From positions 5,456,001 through 5,520,000 of the forward strand of contig NZ_CP109473.1 of the NCBI RefSeq assembly GCF_036227405.1: a stretch of DNA of 64,000 nt, read 5' to 3'. Every line of letters starts with the position of its first letter. Positions within the stretch are counted from its first letter, which is position 1. Below the pieces are notes generated by a model, which made no database searches, was not told where the DNA came from, and saw only the letters and a list, made by a program, of their open reading frames with translations. This document shows positions 33,042 to 41,866 of the stretch, piece by piece. The position numbers and the translations under genes were made by a program. This DNA comes from Streptomyces sp. NBC_01460. Its GTDB lineage: Bacteria > Actinomycetota > Actinomycetes > Streptomycetales > Streptomycetaceae.

Positions 33042-34634
33042 TCACGCGCAGACCGTTCCCGACTTCGGGACCTTCCCTTCGAGCAGATAACCGTCCACGG
33101 CCCTCTGCACACACGTGCTGCCGCCGTTGTACGCCCCGTGGCCCTCGCCCTTGTAGGTGAGCTCGATGCCGACCCCCTTGCCGAGCTCGGCGGCCATCGC
33201 CTTCGCCCCGGCGTACGGCGTCGCCGGGTCGCCGGTGTTGCCGACGACCAGGATCGGGGCCGAGCCGGGCGCGCTGACGTCCGGGGTGTCCCAGGCGCCG
33301 GCGACGGGCCAGCCGGTGCAGGACATGAGCCCCCAGCCCAGGTAGTCGCCGAACACGGGGGAGGCCTCGCGGAACCGGGGGAGCGCCTTCCGGGTCTGCT
33401 CCAGGGTGTACCGCTGCTTGGAGTCCGCGCAGTTGATGGCCGCGTTCGCCGCGTTGGAGTTGTCGTAGTGCCCGTCCTCGGAGCGGCCGTTCAGCGAGTC
33501 GGCGAGGGCGAGCAGCAGCCCGCCGTTGCCGCCGTCCGCCTCGTCGAGGCCCTGTTCGAGGAGCGGCCAGGTCTCCTTGGAGTAGAGGGCCGAGGCGATG
33601 CCGGTGGTGGCCTGGGTCTCGGTCAGTTCCCGTTCACCGAGCCCCGGGACGGGCTTCTTCTCCAGCTTCGCGAGGAGATCGGCGATCCAGTCCTGGACCT
33701 CCTGGGAGGTGGCTCCCGGCAGTTTGCAGTCGTCCCGCTCGGCGCAGTCGGCGGTGAAGTTGTCCAGGGCGAGCTGGAAGCCCTCTGCCTGGCCGATCGA
33801 GGATTCCAGGGAGTCCTCCGTGGGGTCGACCACCGCGTCCAGGACGGCCCGGCCGACGTTCTTCGGGTACAGGTGTGCGTAGACGCCGCCCAGTTCGGTG
33901 CCGTACGAGATCCCGAAGTAGTACAGCTTGTCGTCGCCGAGTACCTGGCGCAGCAGGTCCATGTCCCGGGCCGCGTTCGTCGTGCCGACGTAGGGCAGTT
34001 CGTCGCCGGAGGTGTCCTCGCAGTCCGCGATGTACGCCTTCTGGTCGTCGACGAACGCCTTCTCCTCCTCGGAGTCGTCCGGGGTGCCGTCCTGCTCGTA
34101 CCGGGCGTCGAGCGTCTCGTCGTCCGAGCACTCGACGCCCTCGCTGCGCCCGACCCCGCGCGGGTCGAAGCTGACCAGGTCGTAGCGGGTGCGGAGCGTG
34201 TCGTAGTCGGTGCCGAAGGACGGCAGCGTGGCGACACCGGAGGCGCCCGGCCCGCCGAAGTTGAAGATCAGTGAGCCGATCCGGCGGTCCTGGTTCCTGG
34301 CGACGGCGCGGATGAGCGCCAGCTCGATGGTCCGGCCTCCCGGATCCCCGTAGTCGAGGGGTGCGTCCATGAAGGAGCACTGCCAGGACGCCCCGCCCGG
34401 GAGCGGTGAGGGGGACGTGCCGCTGCCCTGGGCCGCGTTCGGGGCCGGACAGGGCTCCCAGTCGAGCTTCTGGGAGGACAGCTTCTCCGGTGTCGCCGTG
34501 GGCGATGCCGTCGAGGCCGCCGACGGCGTCGCCGTCTCCGTTCCCCCGTCGTCGTCCGAGCAGGCGGCCAGCGGGAGCAGCGTGGTGACGGTGGCGACGA
34601 GGGCAGCGGCACGCAGCGCGGGAGAGGTCCTCAT
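33042..34634 (-). CDS. Secreted lipoprotein tripeptidyl aminopeptidase, paralogue
   Basis: 530 aa. Signal peptide with lipobox LAAC, then an acidic Asp/Thr/Ser linker. Triad: Ser in GISYGTELGGVYAH, Asp in GNTGDPATPYAG, His in GEGHGAYNGG; oxyanion segment FNFGGPGASGVATLP. It shares motif order and most conserved blocks with the adjacent peptidase (31412-32962), so the pair arose by tandem duplication. A gap of 79 nt separates the two, same strand, probably one transcript. Expected at the cell surface; role in peptide nutrition or mycelial protein turnover. Confidence 0.9.
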   Translation of the reverse strand: MRTSPALRAAALVATVTTLLPLAACSDDDGGTETATPSAASTASPTATPEKLSSQKLDWEPCPAPNAAQGSGTSPSPLPGGASWQCSFMDAPLDYGDPGGRTIELALIRAVARNQDRRIGSLIFNFGGPGASGVATLPSFGTDYDTLRTRYDLVSFDPRGVGRSEGVECSDDETLDARYEQDGTPDDSEEEKAFVDDQKAYIADCEDTSGDELPYVGTTNAARDMDLLRQVLGDDKLYYFGISYGTELGGVYAHLYPKNVGRAVLDAVVDPTEDSLESSIGQAEGFQLALDNFTADCAERDDCKLPGATSQEVQDWIADLLAKLEKKPVPGLGERELTETQATTGIASALYSKETWPLLEQGLDEADGGNGGLLLALADSLNGRSEDGHYDNSNAANAAINCADSKQRYTLEQTRKALPRFREASPVFGDYLGWGLMSCTGWPVAGAWDTPDVSAPGSAPILVVGNTGDPATPYAGAKAMAAELGKGVGIELTYKGEGHGAYNGGSTCVQRAVDGYLLEGKVPKSGTVCA

Positions 34635-34710
34635 GACCCCATCGTGGGGCGGAGCGCGGGGGAACGCGCGGGGCGCGGTCCATGCGAGTGGCGCGCCCCG
34701 CTCGTACGTT

Positions 34711-37581
34711 CTAGAGCTCGCCCTTACGGGTCAGCTGGTTGAAGCAGATCCAGCCGGGGAGCACCGGCAGCCACAGCGTCATCACGCGGTACAGCAGCAC
34801 GGCCGGCGCAGCGACCTCCTTCGGCAGGCCCACCGCGATCAGACCCAGGGTCAGCGCACCCTCGACCGCGCCCATGCCGCCCGGGGTGGGCGCCGCCGAT
34901 CCGAGGGCGTTGCCCGCGAGGAAGACCACCGCGATGCTGGCGTAGCTCAGCTGGGGGACGTCGGGTCCGCTGAACGCGCGGATCGACGCGTCCAGGCACA
35001 GCACGAACAGCCCGGTCAGCAGCAGCATGCCGCCGATGCCCGTGACCAGCTTCTGCGGGCGCTGCACCACGTCGAGCATGCGCGGTACGACGCCGGCGAA
35101 CAGGGACCGCACCCGGGTGACGACGAACTTCCGCAGGAACGGGATCGCGGTCACCACCAGCACGAGCACCGCGACCGTGAGCAGGCCCGCGATGACGGTC
35201 CTCGACGGGGTGAGCGAATCCGGGGTCTTCTCCGTACCCGTCAGATATCCGAAGAGGGCCAGCAGCAGGATGTGGCAGCCGAGGCCGAACAGCTGGGAGG
35301 CGCCCACGCTCGCGACGGCGAGCCCCGGGCGCACCCCGGCGCGTTGCAGGAAGCGCGTGTTCAGCGCCACGCCGCCGACCGCCGCCGGTGCCACGATCTT
35401 CACGAACGATCCGGCCACCTGTGCCAGCACGGTCTTCCCGAAGGGCACCCGCTCGGGCACGAACCCGAGCAGGCTCATGGCCGCGGCGATGTAGCTCAGA
35501 GCCGAGAAGCCCAGCGCGGCGGCCACCCAGCCCCACTCCGCCTGCTCGACGACCGTGCCGAAGTCGGCCTCGGTGACCTGCGAGATCAGGAAGTACGCGG
35601 CGATGGAACCCGCGATGAAGCTGAAGAGGGTGCGCGGCTTGATGCGCTCCAGCCGGACCGGCTCCACCGGGGCCTGCGGCCTGATCAGCAGCACCTCGCG
35701 GCGGATCTGGGCCAGCATGTCCTCCTCGCGGGCCTCTTCCAGGGCATCGTCCATCGCCCGCTTCTCGGCCTGCTTCTCCGTGCGCAGCGACTTGCGGACG
35801 GCCTTGCGGTCGTTTGCAGCCGAGACGTCCTGCTCCTCGGCCTTGCTCAGCTTCGCCGCATGCGAGGCCTCCAGCACCGCTTCCCGCTCGCGCTGCGAAC
35901 GCTCCCGGGCGAGCCTGCGCAGGGTCGCCCGGGTGGAACGGCTCAGGGCGATCGGCTGGAGCAGCGGCAGGCAGTCGGCGACGGCGTCCGGACCGAGCAC
36001 GGCGAGTGCCCCGGCGACGGCCCGTTCCGCGCCGACGCGCAGGCCGGTGGTGGTGAGCAGCTGGGCGACGTCCATGCGGAGGATCAGGTCACCGGCCGCG
36101 ATCTCCCCGCCCCGCAGGTCGGTCACGAACACCGTGCCGGAACGATCCACCAGGATGGCGTCGCCGGTGAGCCTGCGGTGCGCGATCCGCCGCGACTGGA
36201 GGGCCCGCACCTGTCGCCACGCACCCCGCACCAGGTCGTCGGTGATCTCCTCGTCCTCCAGCGCGTCCAGCGAGCGCCCGCCGATGTGCTCGTAGACGAG
36301 CATCACGGCGTCGGGTCCGAGTTCGGACGTGGCGATCAGTTTGGGCGCGTTGGCCCCGGCGGCGATCGCCGCGTACGCGAGGAGCGCCTCCTGCTCCAGG
36401 GCCTGGCGCAGCGACTGGATGGAACGGCGCTGGGTGATGCTGCGCAGGGTGAGCCTGCGCCACACCCGGTAGAAGAAGCCCTGGGCCTGCTGTTCACGGT
36501 CGACGACCGTCACGTCCAGTGGTGGCCCGTCCTCCAGGGTCACCAGATAGCGTCGGCCGCGGTCGCTCTGGTCGATGTTGTCGGGGGTGTCCTCGGTGCG
36601 CATCGCGGCCACCGGGCGGAAGCCGACGTGGCGGAGACCGGCCATCAGGTGCTGGCCGGTCGGACGGACGTTCGGCGAGCCGACCGCGTACAGCGTGCCG
36701 TACGCCACGGTCCAGCCGATGAGCACGGTGAGGACGATCGAGAACGGTGTGGTGTATCCGCCGACGAGCATCGCGAAGGCGTCCAGGAGCAGCACCACCC
36801 ACAGTACGACCCGCCAGCGCGGTCTCCTGGCCATCCCGACCGCCGTCATATAGGCGATGACGGGTGCGAGATACCCGTGCACGGGGTCGGTGAGCGCGTC
36901 CCCCGGCTGGGGCTGGGTCAGCGCCTCCCGGATGGTCCCGGGGGCCGACCGGGCCACCCAGAGGTCGGTGGCCAGGGTCACCCCGTGGGCGAGCACGGCG
37001 GCGAGCACGCCGTCCGCGATCCGCAGCCCGTCGCGTTTGACCAGGCGCTCGATCGCGAAGGCGACCGGCACGAGGAGCACGGCGATGCTGGACACCAGGC
37101 CGGCGAGCTTGATCAGTAGATCGGGGGCCTGGTCGGTGCCCTTGGAGATGTCGTCCTCGAGGCCGGTGGTGGTCCCCTGGGCGAAGGCGGCGATGAAGAA
37201 GAGCAGGGCGATCGCGAGGACCCCGACGAGGAGCCGCAGGAGATCGGAGGGGCGGTGCACCCGGGCGGGCAGCAGCGGCTCGTCACCCGAGACACGGTCG
37301 TTCAGAGCGGCTTCGGACGAGGCGAGCGTCGAGCCCGCCAGATGCCCCTGGGCCGAGCGGGAGGCTTCCTCCTCGGTGTCCGACGTGCCCGAGGTGTCCG
37401 ACGTGCTCGTCGTGCCCGAGGCGTCCGCCGTGCCGGTCGTGCCCGAGGCGTCCGTCGTGCCCGAGGCGTCCGGTTCGTCGGGCGTTTCCGGGCGCGGCTC
37501 CGCGTCGGAGGCGTCCGCCGCCTTCGGTGGCTGCACGCCCTGCTCCTTAACCTCTGATGGATCTTCGTGTTCTCGTATCAC
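34711..37581 (-). CDS. Large membrane protein: kinase-like domain fused to a LPG-synthase/UPF0104-type flippase domain
   Basis: 956 aa, GTG start. Residues about 1-80 are a disordered Ser/Thr/Asp tail with repeated DASGTT-type units. Several membrane helices follow (about 110-330), then a soluble region (about 345-600) that includes RVWRRLTLRSITQRRSIQSL and VYEHIGGRSLDALEDEEITD, resembling ABC1/aminoglycoside-kinase folds; its catalytic residues are hard to place, so it may be a pseudokinase. A Lys/Glu-rich helix leads to the C-terminal LPG_synthase_TM domain (about 660-950, eight helices, with GGVALNTRFLQRAGV and PTPGGMGAVEGALTLG). It probably flips a lipid or glycolipid; the substrate is unknown. 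Confidence 0.8.
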   Translation of the reverse strand: MIREHEDPSEVKEQGVQPPKAADASDAEPRPETPDEPDASGTTDASGTTGTADASGTTSTSDTSGTSDTEEEASRSAQGHLAGSTLASSEAALNDRVSGDEPLLPARVHRPSDLLRLLVGVLAIALLFFIAAFAQGTTTGLEDDISKGTDQAPDLLIKLAGLVSSIAVLLVPVAFAIERLVKRDGLRIADGVLAAVLAHGVTLATDLWVARSAPGTIREALTQPQPGDALTDPVHGYLAPVIAYMTAVGMARRPRWRVVLWVVLLLDAFAMLVGGYTTPFSIVLTVLIGWTVAYGTLYAVGSPNVRPTGQHLMAGLRHVGFRPVAAMRTEDTPDNIDQSDRGRRYLVTLEDGPPLDVTVVDREQQAQGFFYRVWRRLTLRSITQRRSIQSLRQALEQEALLAYAAIAAGANAPKLIATSELGPDAVMLVYEHIGGRSLDALEDEEITDDLVRGAWRQVRALQSRRIAHRRLTGDAILVDRSGTVFVTDLRGGEIAAGDLILRMDVAQLLTTTGLRVGAERAVAGALAVLGPDAVADCLPLLQPIALSRSTRATLRRLARERSQREREAVLEASHAAKLSKAEEQDVSAANDRKAVRKSLRTEKQAEKRAMDDALEEAREEDMLAQIRREVLLIRPQAPVEPVRLERIKPRTLFSFIAGSIAAYFLISQVTEADFGTVVEQAEWGWVAAALGFSALSYIAAAMSLLGFVPERVPFGKTVLAQVAGSFVKIVAPAAVGGVALNTRFLQRAGVRPGLAVASVGASQLFGLGCHILLLALFGYLTGTEKTPDSLTPSRTVIAGLLTVAVLVLVVTAIPFLRKFVVTRVRSLFAGVVPRMLDVVQRPQKLVTGIGGMLLLTGLFVLCLDASIRAFSGPDVPQLSYASIAVVFLAGNALGSAAPTPGGMGAVEGALTLGLIAVGLPKEVAAPAVLLYRVMTLWLPVLPGWICFNQLTRKGEL

Positions 37582-37752
37582 CGGTCACCGCCCGCATGAT
37601 GGTGGCACGGCCTGCAGACAGAGGGGGGCATCAGGGTGCATTGCGCGGGCGCGATGCGCAACATACGCTGCTCCGCCCCCGCCCGCACGGAGTGTGACCA
37701 GGTCGACACCGGCGGAGGCCCGTTGTCGGTGGCGTACGGCAGGATGGGACGG

Positions 37753-38163
37753 ATGAGCCAAGACCGGACGAGCGGCGGCGGGGCCGGTGCCGCGCCCGCG
37801 GACCCCGCGACCGCCGAGCTGCCCGCGTACGCCGAACGCGTCCTGGATGTGGCGGACCTCATTCCACCCGGGCGCGTCATGACCTACGGGGACGTCGCGG
37901 AGTGGCTGGAGGACGGCGGGCCGAGACAGGTCGGCCGGGTGATGGCCCTGTACGGCTCCGCGGCGCCCTGGTGGCGTGTGGTGCGGTCCGACGGGGTGCT
38001 GCTGCCGGGCCACGAACTGCGGGCGCTCGGCCACTACCGCGAGGAGGGCACACCGCTGCGCGGGGCCCCGCGCGAAGCGGACGGACATGTTCCGCGGCTC
38101 GACATGAAGCGCGCCCGATGGGACGGAGTGACCGGAGGTCCGGGCGAGGAAGCTCACACCTGA
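37753..38163 (+). CDS. Alkyltransferase-like protein (ATL, MGMT family)
   Basis: 136 aa from ATG 37753. The DNA-binding half of O6-alkylguanine transferase is present: PPGRVMTYGDVAEWLEDGG (about residues 38-56), RQVGRVMALYG and PWWRVVRSDG. The acceptor Cys of the PCHRV motif is replaced by Trp (APWWRVV, about residues 71-77), so it cannot accept alkyl groups and should instead bind bulky O6-alkylguanine and flag it for nucleotide excision repair. A CAGGAT box (37740-37745) ends seven bases upstream, suggesting a leaderless start. Divergent from the flippase gene. Confidence 0.88.
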   Translation: MSQDRTSGGGAGAAPADPATAELPAYAERVLDVADLIPPGRVMTYGDVAEWLEDGGPRQVGRVMALYGSAAPWWRVVRSDGVLLPGHELRALGHYREEGTPLRGAPREADGHVPRLDMKRARWDGVTGGPGEEAHT

Positions 38164-38443
38164 CAGCTTCCGCCATCGCGCCCCGCCGGGACGGACGACG
38201 GGCCGGTGGCCGGGACGCACCGGCCTGCCGGGGCCGGGCGAGGGGCCACATGTGACGCGGGACGCGGTCCGCGCGCGGTCCATCGCCCTCTGTCCGCCCC
38301 GCCGCTGGCGTAGCGTCGTCCCCACGCGGCCCACCCCTGTCGGTCGCGACCGGGCCACCCCGGCACCCCGAACCCGGGCGGCCGTCACCACCGGGCCAGG
38401 CCCCCGCGCAGACCCCGTACACCCACCAGGACCGGCGACCCAC
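38164..38443 (+). other. 280-nt gap before adnA
   Basis: No supported gene. An open frame from 38252 continues into adnA, but its N-terminal part is basic, Pro-rich and unlike helicases, so I treat it as upstream sequence. No clear promoter, terminator or repeat is visible. Confidence 0.4.
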
Positions 38444-41400
38444 GTGAGCTCCTCCTTCACCACCCGGAACGGCCCGCACCGTCAGGCACGGCGGCGGGCC
38501 CCGGGCGCGTACCGGCTGGTGCGCACGTCACCGGGCTCCGTGGCCCCCCCTCTCCTGGACGCACCGCAGCGCGCGGTGGCCGAGCACCGGGACGGCCCGC
38601 TGCTGGTCCTCGCCGGACCCGGCACCGGCAAGACCACGACCCTGGTCGAGGCGGTCGCACGACACGTGGCCCGGGGGACCGACCCCGCCCGCATCCTCGT
38701 GCTCACCTTCAGCCGCAAGGCGGCGGTCGAACTGCGCGACAGGATGGCGGCCCGGCTCAGCGGTACGAGGGGCCCGCAGGCCACCACCTTCCACTCCTAC
38801 TGCTACGCCCTGGTCCGCGCCCACCAGGACGCCGATCTCTTCGCCGATCCGCTGCGCCTGCTCTCCGGCCCCGAACAGGACGTCACCGTCCGCGAGCTCC
38901 TCGCCGGCCAGCTCGGCCTGGAGCGGTCCGGACTCGCCCACGTCCGCTGGCCCGACGAACTGCGGGCCTGCCTGACCACCCGGGGCTTCGCCGACGAGGT
39001 GCGCGCGGTGCTGGCCCGCAGCCGGGAGCTGGGCCTCGGCCCGGACGCGCTGGCCGCCTTCGCCCGCCGCACCGGCCGCCCGGACTGGAGCGCCGCAGCG
39101 CAGTTCCTCGCCGAGTACCTGGACGTCCTGGACGCCCAGGGCGTCCTCGACTACGCGGAGCTGGTCCACCGCGCGGTCCTGCTCGCCGAACGGCCGGAGG
39201 TGGGCGCGGAGCTGGCCCGGAGCTACGACCTGGTCCTCGTCGACGAGTACCAGGACACGGACCCCGCCCAGGTGCGGCTGCTGCACGCACTGGCAGGGAA
39301 CCGGGGGAGCGCCGCGCCCGGCACCGGCGGTGGCCGGACGCTGATCGCCTTCGGCGATCCCGACCAGTCGATCTACGCCTTCCGGGGCGCCGACGTGAAC
39401 GGCATCCTCGACTTCCCCGACACCTTCCGCCGGGCCGACGGCGGGCCCGCTCCCGTCGGTGTCCTCACGACCTCACGCCGCTCCGGGGCGAGCCTGCTCG
39501 ACGCCACCCGGCTGCTCACCCGCCGTATGCCGCTCACCCGCCTGCCGTCGGACAAGGTCCGCGCCCACCGCGAGCTGTCCGCCGTACGCGACGGCGGCCG
39601 GGTCGAGACGTACACCTATCCGACGCCCTCCACCGAGCTGGACAACATCGCCGATCTGCTCCGGCGCGCGCACCTGGAGGAGGGCGTGCCCTGGCGGGAC
39701 ATGGCCGTCCTCGTACGCGCCGGCGGCCGTTCCATCCCCGCCGTGCGCCGGGCGCTCACCTCCGCCGGAGTCCCCCTGGAGGTCGACGGTGACGACCTCG
39801 CGCTGCGCCACGAGCCCGCGGTCGCCCCGCTCCTGACCGCACTGCGCACCGTCGCCACCGCGGCGCTGCACCGTGCCGGACCCGACGACCAGGAGGACGG
39901 GGCCGACGGCGGGAACGAGGTGGCGCCGCCCGGCGCGCTGGACACCGAGACCGCCCTGGCCCTCCTCACCTCCCCCCTCGGCTCCATGGACGCCGCCGAC
40001 CTGCGCCGTCTCGGGCGCGCCCTGCGCGACGAGGAACGGGCCGCCGGAAACCGCGTACCGCCGCCGTCCGGGGAGTTGCTGGCCCGGGCACTCGCCGAGC
40101 CCGAGCGGCTCGCCACGCACGATCCGGCGTACGCCCGCGGGGCCCAGCGGCTCGGCGCGCTCCTGCGCAAGGCCCGTGAGCTCCTCGAGGGCGGCGGCAC
40201 CGCGGAGGAGGCCCTCTGGACCCTGTGGAACGGCACCCCCTGGCCCGGCCGGCTGGAGCGGGCGGCCCTGCGCGGCGGTGCGGGCGGCCGGAACGCCGAC
40301 CGGGACCTCGACGCCGTCTGCGCCCTCTTCGACACCGCCGCGCGGGCCGAGGAGCGCACCGGGGGACGCGGCGCGCTCAACTTCCTGGAAGAGGTCGACG
40401 CCCAGGACATCGCCGCCGACCACCTGTCCCGGCGTGCCCTGCGCCCCGACGCCGTACGCCTCATGACGGCGCACCGCTCCAAGGGGCTGGAATGGCGCCT
40501 GGTGGTCGTCGCCGGGGTCCAGGAGCGGCTCTGGCCCGACCTGCGCCGCCGGGGATCCCTCCTGGAGGCGGACCGGATCGGGCGCGACGGACTGGCCGAA
40601 CCCCTCACCCCGGGGGCGCTCCTGGCCGAGGAGCGCCGCCTCTTCTACGTCGCCGCGACCCGGGCCCGTGAACGTCTCGTCGTCACCGCCGTCAAGGCTC
40701 CCGCCGACGACGGCGACCAGCCCTCGCGCTTCCTCGCCGAGCTCGGCGTCGAGCCCCGGGACGTGACCGGGCGCCCCCGCCGCCCGCTCGCGGTGGCCTC
40801 GCTCGTCGCCGAGCTCCGGGCGACGACCGTCGACCCCGCCGCCTCGGAGGCCCTGCGCGACGCCGCCGCCCACAGGCTCGCCCGGCTCGCCGCGCTCACC
40901 GACGACGAGGGCCAGCCGCTGGTGCCCGCGGCCCATCCGTACCGCTGGTGGGGGCTGGACGAACCCACCCGCTCCGAGATCCCGCTGCGCGACCGGGACC
41001 GCCCCGTCGCGCTCTCCGGGAGCGCGCTCGACCAGCTCGCCAACACCTGCGCCCTCCAGTGGTTCCTCGGCCGCGAGGTGAAGGCCGACGCCCCGGCGAC
41101 GGCGGCACAGGGCTTCGGGAACGTGGTCCACGTCCTGGCCGACGAGGTGGCCTCCGGGCGCACCGCCGCCGACCTGGACGTCCTGATGGAGCGCCTGGAC
41201 TCCGTCTGGGACGGCCTGGTCTTCGACGCGCCCTGGAAGTCCCGGCAGGAGAAGGACCAGGCGCGCGCCGCACTGGAGCGCTTCCTGCGCTGGCACGTCA
41301 TGGACCGCGCGGGACGCACCCCCGCCGCCAGCGAGCACGACTTCGACGTCACCCTCGAAGCGGGCGAGTACGCCGTGCGCATCCGGGGCTCCATGGACCG

Positions 41401-41806
41401 CGTCGAACAGGACGGGGACGGCCGGGCCTACGTTGTCGACTTCAAGACCGGCAAGGGGGCGCCGACCAGGGACGAGGTGGCCGCCCACCCCCAGCTCGCC
41501 GTCTACCAGCTGGCGGTCAGGGAAGGCGCCGTCGACGAGGTCTTCGACGGCCGCCGCCCGGAAACCGGCGGCGCCGAACTCGTACAACTGCGCCAGCCCG
41601 CCCCGAAGAAGGAGGGCGGGGACGCCGTCCCCAAGGTGCAGGCACAGGAGCCGCTGTCCGGGGAATGGGTCTCCGACCTGCTGGCCACGGCGGCCGGCCG
41701 GGTCCTGGACGAACGGTTCACGCCGACGACCGGGCAGCACTGCACCCACTGCTCCTTCAAGGCGTCGTGCAGCGCCCAGCCGGAAGGCCGTCAGATCATC
41801 GAATGA
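38444..41806 (+). CDS. adnA: AdnA-like UvrD helicase / RecB-type nuclease subunit
   Basis: 1120 aa from GTG 38444. UvrD-family helicase motifs in order: Walker A VLAGPGTGKTTTL (about residue 55), LVDEYQDTDPAQ (about 265), GDPDQSIYAFRG, LMTAHRSKGLEW and FYVAATRARERL. The C-terminal RecB-like nuclease has GSMDRVEQDG, VVDFKTGKG (about 1001) and HPQLAVYQLAV. A Cys before the nuclease (NTCALQWFLGRE) and the final CTHCSFKASC (C-x2-C-x5-C) suggest an Fe-S cluster. With the next gene it forms an AdnAB-type DNA end-resection machine for double-strand breaks. The A/B names follow gene order. Confidence 0.88.
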   Translation: MSSSFTTRNGPHRQARRRAPGAYRLVRTSPGSVAPPLLDAPQRAVAEHRDGPLLVLAGPGTGKTTTLVEAVARHVARGTDPARILVLTFSRKAAVELRDRMAARLSGTRGPQATTFHSYCYALVRAHQDADLFADPLRLLSGPEQDVTVRELLAGQLGLERSGLAHVRWPDELRACLTTRGFADEVRAVLARSRELGLGPDALAAFARRTGRPDWSAAAQFLAEYLDVLDAQGVLDYAELVHRAVLLAERPEVGAELARSYDLVLVDEYQDTDPAQVRLLHALAGNRGSAAPGTGGGRTLIAFGDPDQSIYAFRGADVNGILDFPDTFRRADGGPAPVGVLTTSRRSGASLLDATRLLTRRMPLTRLPSDKVRAHRELSAVRDGGRVETYTYPTPSTELDNIADLLRRAHLEEGVPWRDMAVLVRAGGRSIPAVRRALTSAGVPLEVDGDDLALRHEPAVAPLLTALRTVATAALHRAGPDDQEDGADGGNEVAPPGALDTETALALLTSPLGSMDAADLRRLGRALRDEERAAGNRVPPPSGELLARALAEPERLATHDPAYARGAQRLGALLRKARELLEGGGTAEEALWTLWNGTPWPGRLERAALRGGAGGRNADRDLDAVCALFDTAARAEERTGGRGALNFLEEVDAQDIAADHLSRRALRPDAVRLMTAHRSKGLEWRLVVVAGVQERLWPDLRRRGSLLEADRIGRDGLAEPLTPGALLAEERRLFYVAATRARERLVVTAVKAPADDGDQPSRFLAELGVEPRDVTGRPRRPLAVASLVAELRATTVDPAASEALRDAAAHRLARLAALTDDEGQPLVPAAHPYRWWGLDEPTRSEIPLRDRDRPVALSGSALDQLANTCALQWFLGREVKADAPATAAQGFGNVVHVLADEVASGRTAADLDVLMERLDSVWDGLVFDAPWKSRQEKDQARAALERFLRWHVMDRAGRTPAASEHDFDVTLEAGEYAVRIRGSMDRVEQDGDGRAYVVDFKTGKGAPTRDEVAAHPQLAVYQLAVREGAVDEVFDGRRPETGGAELVQLRQPAPKKEGGDAVPKVQAQEPLSGEWVSDLLATAAGRVLDERFTPTTGQHCTHCSFKASCSAQPEGRQIIE

Positions 41807-41866
41807 TCTTCCCGGCCGCCTCGGTGCGGGACCACGTTGTCGGCGCGTCCGGTTAGCCTCTGTGGA

